From: Lagopus muta
Lineage: Eukaryota; Chordata; Aves; Galliformes; Phasianidae
Assembly (NCBI RefSeq): GCF_023343835.1
Contig: NC_064437.1
Span: 26,325,001 to 26,389,000 of the forward strand
DNA: 64,000 nt
Direction: 5' to 3'
Position numbers and translations under genes: made by a program. A model generated the notes under the pieces. That model saw only the letters and a program-made list of their open reading frames with translations. It searched no databases and was not told where the DNA came from. Shown here in pieces: positions 1 through 10,800 of the stretch (the stretch's first letter is position 1; each line of letters opens with the position of its first letter).

Positions 1-1336
1 AAAAAGGCACTAATGAGTACCATGAGAATCTGTGACACTCTACCAGATCAGTCTGTAGGATCCCTCAATGTCAGTGGGACAAGGAGACTAATGAGATGTT
101 ACAGTGAAGTGAAACTGCTCTTGAGAAACCATCAGAGGGAAGTTTCTTACCTTCCTTGCCGTTTCTTCTCTTATTATATATATTTTAACACCAACTGAAG
201 CCACAGTGTATATTTATGTAATTATTTCATTCCTAGCAACCAGAAAACACAAATGTTAACTGTGCAGATATCCTGCAAATCTGTTGCACATAGCATCATA
301 GAACTGTAGAAAGCTTTACAGATTTTCAAACAAATACGATAACATTTGGAGAGTTACATAGCATGTTCTTGCTTGTGTAAACTGAATGGTAGAGAGATAA
401 GCATTCATGAAGGTAACATGAATCTCACACTCATGCCCTTCACATTCCATTACACCACTAAGGCTTCTCTTGTATAAATGAAATCTAAACTTTGTATGTT
501 ACTACATTTAAGATACTGGGCATAGCCTTCCACAGGGGAAAACTTTACTTTGTTTTCATCCTCTTATTACTTTACAGTAAGCATATATGACTGGTTCTGA
601 AAGTTGCATCTGAACTTTCATTTGGATGATATTCAGCATTTTCTTTAATGAATATTTTTTACTTTTGCAGTTTTCACATTGGAAGGACACGCTTCTGTCT
701 TCTGCTTCTGTCAGTGACACTTTATAAAACAGCAGGAATTTCAGGTTTTGTTAATGCACATATTTGCAATGGTCAAGCACACGAAACTGCTGAAGCTTTC
801 CTCTAGTGTTATCTTTTATTTTATATCATATATGCAAGAGTCCTGCATATGTGAAAGAAAAGGAACATTTTTTAATGCTTGAGGCCAGTTGGAAAAAATA
901 TTTCTTTCTTTCCTTTCATTTTGATATCACAGGTTTCAAAATGAGAAAATTTCCACTATTATCAGCTTTATAGGTCACGCAGGTAACTGAAATAGCAAAC
1001 TGAAACACTGCCGACTCGTTAAAAACCTTTCTCTTTTATGCAGATGGCTACTGTGTTACTGCACTAAGATTTTGTATGGAAACTAATATAAATTGAATAA
1101 TCAAATTGATACTATTTCACAGTTGCATTGATATTTTAGCTATTTCTGTCAGTCATGTAGGCTTGTAGAGGGACTCATTTCTAATGAATCTGAAGGCTAC
1201 TAGGTTGGCTACTAGAACTGTGCCAACATTAGCATCTCATTGATGAGAGGAAGAAAAATAATAAAGATGAAATGGAAAACTGACACATGGTATTGTAGAA
1301 TCTAAACTAATTTCTGTTGTTTTTTGAGGACAAAAT

Positions 1337-1357
1337 AAAATAATAATAATAATAATA
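1337..1357. repeat. (AAT)n microsatellite
   Basis: About six tandem copies of TAA/AAT in AT-rich intergenic DNA. Confidence 0.85.
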
Positions 1358-1551
1358 GAACAATGTGAATAAGTGGAGATAAATTACAGCAGAATTAAAA
1401 AGCTGAAATGAGATATGAAAACTAATCCTGAAAGCGAATATTTTCTGTTTCATATATTGAAGCAGTATATCATATAGGAAGTAATGCTGGATAAGTGGAC
1501 AAAGTGAACCTTAAGAATAAACCAGCTATCTTGTGAGATCATCTCCTAAGG

Positions 1552-1581
1552 AAAAAAAAAAAAAAGAGGGAAAAAAAAAAA
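1552..1581. repeat. Interrupted poly-A tract
   Basis: Two A-runs are separated by GAGGG. There is no target-site duplication or recognisable retrocopy body next to it, so it reads as low-complexity sequence rather than a retroposon tail. Confidence 0.8.
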
Positions 1582-3985
1582 GAATAAGAAGGAAGAAGCT
1601 CACCTACAAATTCCTGAATATTTAAAATCCAGGACAAAGAATAATGACCTAGAAGCGTTACTCTGATGAAGATTAAAATGGGTTATGAAATTCAGAGCAG
1701 TCATCTTTGCAATGTTACTTAACAAGCAAGGTCATTCCAGAGCCCTCTTCTCTAAACAATGCAGCACTGGGACAGACTACGCTGTAATACAGAAATTTGT
1801 TGTTAATGAGTAAACACTGGTAACAGAATTTACTAAGTGGTAACAGAATTAAATGTTGAAGGCAAATATAAGTTACCTGAAATTAAAACCTTTCAATAGA
1901 CAGGAACAATATATAGGAACTGACAATAGGAAGTGGTAGAAGGCTTCTGAATGAAGTACTGAGAACACAACTGAATAACATACTAGGATCATGTACTCTG
2001 TACCACCACTTGATATACACCAGGAAGGAGGAGCACGTCTTTGGACCTCAACTGGTTCTAGTTTCTTCAACTTCAAAGTCTGCATAGAACACCAACCATT
2101 TTAGCTCCTGGTGCTGGCTTCTGTGTCTGAACAAGATACTAGCAACTTCAGCAAGGTTCACACTTGTAGCATAACAGTTAAGAAAGGAACCTGCAAAAGG
2201 CAGCAACTGTTGGTTCAAAGTTTTCTGTGATACGAAATGTTTAAAATAATAGGATGAAGTAGATATTCAAATTTATATAGGGTAATGTGCAGAGATACTG
2301 TTTCATAGTTCATTTGCAAGCAGAGGGGTTAATTAGATAGCAGTATGATGATTCAGATTTTTTTTATAATAAACCAGGCTGCAATTTGCCAAGTGGTCAT
2401 ATGAAAGATTGTGCTTCAAGAGAGACTCTTACATAATTTATACAGTCATTGCGAACAAGTGATCTTAGTGTGTCATTGTAGGAAGCATTAAAACATGAAC
2501 ATAATGATAAAAATGTAATAATGTACTGATCTGTGATCATCCCTGATTTCTGAATCTGGCAAACATTGACAGTCTTGGTTAAATCATTCATCAGGATATT
2601 GTGTAAAGATGGTACAAAGGATTTCAATGCTTACAAACACTGCTTTAGATTTCTGTTGTCCTTAGGCTTTCACAGCTCTTCTGTTAAGTTCTTGGACATA
2701 ACAATAAAACAGCCATAATGCTTGAGATTCACAATTCCATATTAAACTGTGGAAGTTGCACTTCTATAGTTCACACTAAGACCCATAATTGCTGAAAGAA
2801 AGGACTAATTCATAATGTTTTTTTCAGTTCTCTAGGCAATAGTGAAAAATAGGCCAACGAACAGCTAATGGATTATTCAGAGCACACAATTTACACCCTA
2901 GGTGGCAAATTCAATTTAGAATTGAGCCTGGCTAAGTTAAAAGTGGCCTTTGCAAAGATCCTAATCTTCCATGTTCATACAATGCCAAATGCCTGTTTTT
3001 AATATTATTTTATTCAAGCACTGATTCTTGAACAGCATGAAGTTTTAATTATGTTGGTGGAAAACTCCAAATAGAAGTATGATTGAAAGTGATACTGTTA
3101 AAACCAGTAAGTGTGATAGAATTAATATTTAGCTATCACCAGCACAATTCTTGTAAAATTAATATGAATATCATAGCAGTCTGCAACAAATAAAAGAGCC
3201 AGAAAGATGAACTGAATATTAAATTCCACATAAGCTTTCCTCATTGTCTAAGAGGCTCTAGGTATTTATTTCCAGGTCTGTCTGAACGACGTGGCCCTGC
3301 ATCTTTTTGCAGGTTGCTATCTCGTGGCCCTGACTCTGAGCTTTATTATTCCTCACCTGACATCGCATTGCTTCAATGGTAGATGAAGGTCACACAGTCC
3401 TCTGCTGTTGGGATGTTGTATTGACAGAGCAGTGCTCGTTCCTTGCAGTATTGTGAAGTGGTTAGCAGTGCAAGGATTCCACGTGCAGCATCCTTACTGT
3501 ATGCGTTGTACACCAAAGCCTTTCCTGAAAGGAGAGTAACAGAAAAAGTATCAGCATGTAACTCTGTAAGTAAGACCTTTTAAAAGCACAACATCAGCTG
3601 CTGGTGCCTGTTGTAGCTCTGAAGGAAGAGCTGCACAAAACAAACCCCAAGCAGCTGCTGTGGCTCCAGCTGGACGCCCACACAGGGACATCCCTGGGGA
3701 ACGCCTTGGGGCCAGTGACCCCAGTGCTGGGTTTTGTATACAAATTCGAACAAATTCCATTGTATTTGATATCTCAGATCGTGCTTCCATAGAACGAGAA
3801 TCAGCTTGATGCTACACTGAAATATCCTGATGTTAAATAGTTTTGAAATGTTCTGGGGACTAAATGTCCATCTGTTTGCGCTAACTAAATGTGGTAGTTG
3901 TCAAGAATACGTGCAAAATACTTCAAAATTTCTTCAGTAACCAAACTAGCTCCAAAGAAGGGCTTGTGGGTCCCCAACACACTGA

Positions 3986-4115
3986 ATCATGGAATCATGG
4001 AACGGCCTGGGTCGAAAAGGACGACAATGATCATCTCGTTTTAACCCTCTGCTATGTGCAGGGTTGCCAACCACCTGACCAGGCTGCTCCTTGTTTTTGG
4101 TGGTTCATGGACCTT
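3986..4115 (-). mobile_element. CR1 LINE 3' fragment (minus orientation)
   Basis: The segment starts with the doubled octamer-like end (ATCATGGAATCATGGAA) followed by a GGCCTGGGTCGAAAAGGACG-like block, then TGCAGGGTTGCCAACCACC. This is the reverse complement of the 3' terminal region of avian CR1 elements, which end in ATTCTATG-type octamers. It is 5'-truncated, as usual for CR1, and fades out around 4100-4120. No intact reading frame remains. Confidence 0.85.
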
Positions 4116-4453
4116 CCTGGCAGCCAGCCCAGCTCTGCATTCCCGAGGACCTCCTGAACAAAGCAGTACGCAGACATCTGAGAGTGCCAAGCTAGGGAAC
4201 AGCATTTATTTATTCATTATTTTATTTTTAGGAAGAAAACCCAAGCTGTAAGGCCGGCGCCGGGGGGCTCTGAGCAGGACCTCAGCGCGCCCCGCCTGAG
4301 GTAAAATGGCGGGCAGGAGCCCGAGGGGCTTTCAGCTCACACAGCTCCCTAGCACGCACAGAACGCAACGAAGAGCCAAAACCTCGGTCCCGCAACCTCG
4401 CTGCTTCTGCGTGAGCGCTGGGGACGAGGAAATGAAGTGAAAGAACGAAGGGG

Positions 4454-4478
4454 AAAATAAATAAATAAATAAATAAAT
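4454..4478. repeat. (AAAT)n microsatellite in CpG island
   Basis: About five to six tandem AAAT/AATA units interrupt the GC-rich promoter about 200 bp upstream of the YY1 element. Confidence 0.9.
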
Positions 4479-4624
4479 CCAACAACAAACCAAAAACACG
4501 GAAGGCAGGGAGCAGCGCAGCGGACGGCTCCCCCGCCCGGCAGCCCCTCGCCCCGCAGGGCCCGGCCCGTGACTCGGCTGTTTCTGCCGGTTCCTCCTCT
4601 CTCTCCGCCCGCCGGGCGCAGGAA

Positions 4625-4671
4625 GGGGCGGGCGGCGGCGCAGGGAGGCAGCCGACGCTCAAGATGGCCGC
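4625..4671 (+). promoter_or_regulatory. RC3H1: Core promoter: Sp1 GC box and YY1 element
   Basis: GGGGCGGGC (4625-4633) is a strong Sp1/KLF site. About 30 bp downstream, CAAGATGGCCGC matches the YY1 consensus, which in CpG promoters typically sits just downstream of the transcription start in the sense orientation. This places the likely start at about 4630-4660. That start is inferred, not observed. Confidence 0.65.
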
Positions 4672-4828
4672 TGCTGCAGCGGCGGCGGAGGGGGTGGCGG
4701 CGGGGCGGCGGGAGCTGGCGGGGGGAGCCCGGAGCCGGCGGGTGCAGGAGGCGGAGGGCGCTGCGGCCGCCCCCGTGTGCCGCAGCTGAGGGGGGCCGGA
4801 GGCCGCCGCCGGGAACCCGGCCCGCGTG
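4650..4828 (+). other. RC3H1: RC3H1 exon 1, 5'UTR (start approximate)
   Basis: The 3' boundary is a strong splice donor, GTG|GTGAGT, with GT at 4829-4830. The 5' boundary is only an estimate from the promoter elements. The exon does not contribute to the Roquin frame, since the main start codon is in exon 2. It contains a 41-codon upstream open reading frame that begins inside the YY1 element. Confidence 0.65.
4664..4789 (+). CDS. Upstream ORF 1 in exon 1 (41 codons)
   Basis: An ATG in strong Kozak context (AAGATGG) opens a 41-codon frame that ends at TGA 4787-4789, entirely within exon 1. The predicted peptide is Ala/Arg/Gly-rich with an alanine run after the initiator Met. It resembles no known domain and probably simply reflects GCN-rich sequence. 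If transcription starts upstream of 4664 it would be translated before the Roquin start and would dampen it. If transcription starts inside the YY1 site it may not be translated. Function as a peptide is unlikely; a regulatory role is possible. Confidence 0.35.
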   Translation: MAAAAAAAEGVAAGRRELAGGARSRRVQEAEGAAAAPVCRS

Positions 4829-7800
4829 GTGAGTGCAGCTTCCCTCTGCCCTCACCGCGGCGGGGAGTGGGGCGGCGGGGAGCGGGGCCGGCCCCGGGGT
4901 GCCGCTGAGGGCGGGCGGGCCGTGCCCGCGTCCCGCGGGGTGCGGCGGAGGGGAGGGCGCGGCTCTCGGGCCCGCGGCGCCGCCCGTCTCGCTAAGGCCT
5001 CGGGCTTCGCCGGGCTCTATTTCCGAGCGCCCCGGGAGGGAGGTAGGGAGGGAGCCGGCGAGGCGAGGGGGGAGGGGAGGGCAGGGCCCGCCGGTTGGGT
5101 CCGGCCGTGGGGTGGGGGCGGGCGGCGTCGCCTCGGGCTGCGGTGGGGAGGGAGGGGGCCAGCGGCTTTGTGCGCGGCCCGCGTCTGCTGCCGCCCTTCC
5201 CGAGGAGGACCGACGGCCATCCGCGCGTCGCTCGGCACGGCTCGGAGAGGGCGGCGAGGCCGAAGCCCCCGGCCGGTGACGTGCCAGCGGTCGCCCTTTT
5301 GTCTGCGGCCCCGAGGGCGGCGCGGAGCCGACGGCGGGCGCTTTCACCGCTTTTAAACCCTGCGTTATGTTACGATTGCGGCGTGATTCTCACGGTCGCG
5401 GTTTGCGGCCGGGTGCGAGTTGCGGTGGCTGGGAGTGCCCCGGTGTAAGGTTTTGTCCGCCAAAGCCGTCGTGAGGCGTGTTTTGTGTTAAAAGCAGGGA
5501 ACCTCTGTGCTTCATTCCTTGGAAGCGGTAGGGCTGAGTTTCCCTGTACTTGTAACCTTAGGAGTTGCTCTCTTGTTTTGCAATTTCAATCAGTCATGAA
5601 TGAAAAATCCTGCGTGTTTTGTATTATATGGAATATGGCCGAAGTAAATAGAAAAAAAAAAAGAATTATAAAAGAGCCAAAAATTGCTGTCATCCCTGTA
5701 ACTGATTTAGCAGCACTGTCTTCTTATGGCCCTCCTAGGAAGAGAAACACAGTTATCAAACTCTGTGTTTGTATTCCATTCCTGCCGTAGGCCTACACAG
5801 AGCTGTTAGGTAGCTCTGCAGTGCTCCAATGCAGAACTTCACCTCTTCTTCCTGTTCCTGACCTCTCTTTCCCTTTCAGTCTTACAAGGAGAGTGGTGCT
5901 AGTTGGCAAACTGTGCATCTCTACATTTGTGTGTTTGAGATCAGTGAAGCTGATGAAAGCCTTCCTAGCTGTGTAAATAGCCAGGCGCACCTAGGAGGCA
6001 TGTGCATGCAATGGACAGTTTCAGTGCTTCTCTGCTAGAACCACAGAATGTGACTTTCTTTATTCTATTAATACACGACATGGATATGAAATTACGGTTT
6101 CCACTAACATAAATAGAAGCAGACTTTATCAGGTAGGCACCTTTGTTTTTCTCTGCAGTTGTTTTACCTTCCTGTTCTGCTGAAGCAGGCAACGTGACGG
6201 GTTGGTTTGAGAGGAATTTAGAAATGAGAGTACTGTCATTGTAGTCTGTTTTGAAAACCAGAGTCTTGGGAGGCATGTCGAGTTTCTCTGTCACTTCTGA
6301 GCAGCGTTAACACTAATGGAGATGAGAAACAAAGTTATTTGCATGTTTTCTGCGTTGTTGTTTTGTTTTGTCAGCATTGTATTTGAACTAGTTTAAAGGA
6401 AAAGTGATTTAGAGATTTGTAATATTATTGTATGCTCATAAAGGTATTAAAATGTTCTACTGTACAGGTAAACGTGTGGATCCTGCAGTTGCATACACCA
6501 GTATGTCAAGGCTTAATTGAAGGGCAGCTTAGGACATACATATTACTGTATAACAGTACATGATCAGGTGAACAGAGATTAGCAGGATTGTTTTCAGAAA
6601 CCTCTGCCATGTTGCCAGTGATTCATCGGCAATCTGGGAGGAAACCACTCTTGTTGAAATAAGCATTGCAGATACTGAGATTCGGCAAGCGAGTGTATTG
6701 AAATAGCGACTGAATTTCTTTATATTTGATTCGGAGGTCTTGGGTGACGATGACCGTGATCACCCTTGATGATAATGATGCAGAGACTGATATCACTGAT
6801 TATCTGGGGTCTGTATCTCCAAAGTAACTCCTGATGCAAAGGGGATGTTTTTACAATATTTAACAAGTACTCATCTGCGTTTACACTCATAAATGTGCAT
6901 CCCCAGTGTCTCAAAATAGCTATGCAGCAGCCACTGTATGATGCCTTATAAGCAGAGAATCTTTTGTAAAAGTTGTTAATTTTTTTTTGGATAAGACTGT
7001 TCCCTGTGTAAGATTCTTATCTCCAGTGGATTCAGTGAATCATTTGGCAGATAAAGCTGTGGTTTGTGGGTTGTCCCATCTCATGCACACCCCAAGTTGG
7101 GGGATAGCCATTTGCTGGAGAACTCCAAGCTGTTAGGCCATAAATTCTGACTCAATAGGGAATTTGTAGTTTGAAGCTAATGCCTTGCACAGTGTTTAGC
7201 AATGAATATTCAGCTATTATACAGAAATAAAGCTGTATTATACTGCTGTTGTGAAAGGTTTTTATATAAATGTTCTAATCCAGCTGAAATTTCAGAGTTG
7301 CCTTCAAGGTTACTTCTTTATAGGATGTATTACAGTCAAGCAATCTGAAGTCCGCAGACTCACACTAACTGAGAAAGAAAGCCACAGGTATTTACCTCTG
7401 TTACTTTCCTTTCTGTAGAGACAGTTCTCAGTGTGTGCTGAATTGAGTGCAGTTCCCATCACCCACTTTGGCCACTTGTTTTTCTCAAGAAGTGCTTCTG
7501 ATGATATTATCTTCTGCATTGGTTTCAATTTCTTGGTTACAGTAAAAGCTGAAATCGTATTAGATTCCAAAGGGCTAACTGATTTCTGATTTATTTTTTT
7601 TTATTTGTGGAAATGTGTAACTGGGAAGAAGGTGAGGAAGCCCCATCATATTGTTGTAAGTAGATATTCTGACATAAAAGAGTTGTCTGGTTTGAGTTGT
7701 TTATGGAAATAACTTCATCACTTCTGTATGGTAGAAACTTATTCTGCGGTACCAGTGAGAAAGGAAACTGACTTCTGTGTTTGAAAGATCAAGATTTCGA

Positions 7801-10800
7801 GATCGTTTCTTCACTTGTACAGTTCCCTGTGCTGGAGTTGTTAGAGGAGTGTGTTTCATTCAAGGTTGCTTACTTACCTGGAGATTCGTTTTTTAATGTA
7901 GCAGGAAAGAAGGTGGGTCTGTGTGGACTGGGGTACTTCTGGCAGGTACAGGTGGCTTGCTGTGAGCAACACGGTTTGTGCAGGTGGGCTTTAGAAAGGC
8001 CATCAGCATCACAAGAGCAGGTGTAACTTGTGTTACCTCTGAGGAGGTGGCAGCTCCTGGCTCTGGCTCAAGCTTTCACTTGTGAAAAAGAAACTGGTGC
8101 CTTATTTAGATGAAGAATGTCATGTTTGTTTAGCTGCATTTTTCAGCACCATCCATTGACAACTGGGAAATCAAAACACTTTAATTCACACAGCAGAAAG
8201 CACTGCACATCTTTTACAGGCTTCCACGTGAAAGCTTTTGCTCAGCATGCAGTTAGAAAGCGTAAGGGCCACATGCACAAATACTTGAAGGGGGTAAATA
8301 TTGTGTTGATCTGAGACTGATTGCACTTCAGCTACAGGACTACTGAAGAAACCAAGAGCACGGCTAGGTGCAGTAACTCAAGTACCTGCTGCTCTGGGAG
8401 GGCCTGCATCTTGCAGGTCATTCCTCATTCCTTTTTGTGTGGTTTATTTGTGTTCTAACAAAGCCTGATTTATGGCCCCCTTTCACCATGCCGGTTTAAT
8501 ACGTGTTTTTAGGAATGATGCTATTTAACTACTGCTCAAAGGCAGGCTGTTATGTCGAACATGCAGTCCAGGCATTCCAAATGGCATGACTTCTTAGGAT
8601 GCTAAAAAGCTGCCAGGCTAAGCTTTGAAGGTTGAGGTATGGCCGTTTTGAAATCTGTTGTTTGTTGTTACAAACTTCTGGTTGATCAGCTGGTGGAACA
8701 GTAGTGGTTTCAGCCCAGTTTTAAAGGTCTCAGAGTTTCCTTCTAAAATCACTTACAGCAATTACTTCAGATAAAAAATGAGCAAGCTGGAAGATTTTGC
8801 AATTAAAATTTTTAACTTCCCTTCAGTTTTGAAAGGAAGCTTCTGGTATAGAAGCAGGGTCATGTTGATTAAGTATGCATTGAAGGTCTTCAGGGACCTG
8901 CAAACTAATTATTTTTGATAAATTGTGGCAGGCAGCATTGGTCTCCAGTTCAAATTGAAGAGCTGTCTTCTGAGGCGAAAGGAGTCAGGTTGAAGGAAGG
9001 TATTACAGAGTGAATGAATTGAGATTCGTTCCAAGGGGGACGGTTTTAATTACCTACTTATTAGTAAACCAGCTTCTTTGCAACACTCCCACTGTTCAGT
9101 AGCATTTTTCCATTTGTTTTGAGATGTTATTCATGCTGACCTACTCTTCTTTTTTTTTGTAGCAGTTGTACATGAATCAGTAACTCTTCCATGTTTTAAT
9201 ACAAAGCTTGTGTAATATAAATCTTTGTCATTTCCTTCAAAAGTGAGAGTTAAATGAGACCTTTAACTGTTGACTCTTGCATGTCCTGTAAGTCACATGG
9301 TTTGGCTTCTTTTTTTGACCCCCTTCTTCCTTTTGTTATCAGTTTGGAATAGAAGTCCTTCAGGTACTGTTTGGTGTTTGGAACTGTACAAACAAAGGCA
9401 AGTGCTAAGAGTTCCTTATCCAGTGTTCGTATCTGTTGAATCTGGTACTCACAGTACAGGAAGGCTGAAGTGGTTTGTGCCCTTTTTCTAATTGCGTGCC
9501 GAGACACGAGAACTAAAGACCTTGAAATTATCAGCTAGTTCAAAAGAAATAGCAGAAAGTGAGTTTGATTGCCTTACATGGCTGTCTGAACTTGTGACAC
9601 ACTGCATAATCATCATTTAATGACCATTCATAATTCTGGCAGTTACACAGACTTAATGTTAATTAAATCCCATTTCTGGACAGATGTTCTCCTGGTGAGC
9701 CCAGTGAAGCAGTTTCTCTGTTTGTGATACTTTAAAAAGGACCTAAACAGAAATTTTACAGAATCAGAGCTGAATTCTGTGCCCCAGTCGGATCTTCCGA
9801 GTATTGTGAGGAGATATAAAATGCCAAAATGCTGTCCTGCTTCACGTGGAGGAAAGGAAGAACGTATACATGCTGTGAAGCAATTCTCAGCCTACCCCCT
9901 CGTTGGATGGGACATTATCTCCGCTTTCACGGTGTGTTTCCTAGCTTGCTTAGAGCTTGCCTAAATCAATATTTTTTGAGCCTTCTAGAGCCATTAAAAG
10001 GATCTGCTTTAGATGGCGGTCAGCTAATTTTCTTAGTCTTGTCAGAGGAGCTCGGGAGTTCCCAAGTGACATGCTTAATTGACAGAGTACCACGTTGCAA
10101 ACAGCAGAATGAATTAATCAAATTAAAAATGATAAATGATGGTACTGAAACTGTCACTGGTCATCAATGTGGGTAGACATCAGCATCCAAAAACTTTTTT
10201 TTTTAAAGCTAAAATATGGCTGGTTTTTACTTAGCAGCTTTTATTGGCAGCTCTAAAAGACCAGGAATTTGAAGTTTTACTTACTTTGTACAGCAAATGT
10301 GGATTTTTGTTTCAGAAATCAGCCAGGACAAAGCCAAGTCTCAAAGACGACTGATGACAGAGAGAGCGTACCTCTCCTGTGTGTCTTTCCAGACTTGCAG
10401 TGACTTTTCTATAAGGGTCTGTATTTGGTTGCTTGCTTAACTGCTGGTTTGGTTTTTGGATTTTGCTTGCTGAGTTCTCCCCAGTCCGTTGGTGTCTTCA
10501 CCTCTCATTGTTTTTCATGATCTTTCTCTGGTGTTACCTACTTTCCTCCTGAGTGTTTTGTTTTTGTGCTGCTATCAGCCAGTAATCAATTCAGCTAGTT
10601 AATGAAGGTAACAGAGATGGCATATTGCTTGTTAATTTTGTTGCTTGGACGATCCAGGATGGGTTGTTTGGATAATGGAGAGGCCATGGGACTCTTTGTT
10701 CTTGGAACTTTGCTGTGGTCTCCCAAAATGTCCTTGCTTCCTCTGGAAGCGGGGAGAAATTGGGAAGCATTGTTCATGGCACGTTCCCTCGTGACTACTT

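Larger units (their letters stand above)
1..4240. other. Intergenic region upstream of RC3H1
   Basis: This is AT-rich sequence with no open reading frame longer than about 90 codons and no recognisable protein similarity in any frame. It holds short A-rich and AAT microsatellites and one CR1 LINE tail near 3986. From about 3275 to 3800 the composition shifts and the 10-mer CGTGGCCCTG occurs twice, 33 bp apart (3290 and 3323). That could be an old repeat, but I cannot name a family. In mammals the gene beyond the RC3H1 promoter is RABGAP1L; none of it was recognised here. Confidence 0.7.
4245..5420 (+). promoter_or_regulatory. RC3H1: CpG-island promoter of RC3H1
   Basis: This GC-rich, CpG-dense block sits between AT-rich flanks and spans the first exon. 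It contains a GC box (GGGGCGGGC, 4625-4633) and a YY1-type element (AAGATGGCCGC, from 4661), and no TATA box is evident. This is the architecture of a broadly expressed TATA-less promoter. Long open frames on both strands here, including a Pro/Arg-rich one of over 300 codons on the minus strand, are expected from the low stop-codon density of GC-rich DNA and are not genes. Divergent non-coding transcription is possible but cannot be seen from sequence. Confidence 0.88.

Noticed and set aside
3604-3792. Short plus-strand frame in a compositionally distinct upstream patch
   Set aside because: It is 62 codons with no recognised domain, no promoter and no splice context. It could be an old repeat remnant but is not supportable as a gene.
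4349-5347. Minus-strand open frame of over 300 codons, Pro/Arg/Ala-rich, across the CpG island
   Set aside because: Low stop-codon density is expected in GC-rich DNA; there is no recognisable domain, and overlapping long frames exist on the other strand too.
4826-5448. Plus-strand Gly/Arg-rich open frames after exon 1
   Set aside because: They lie in intron 1 immediately after a strong splice donor, with low-complexity composition and no similarity to Roquin or any family.
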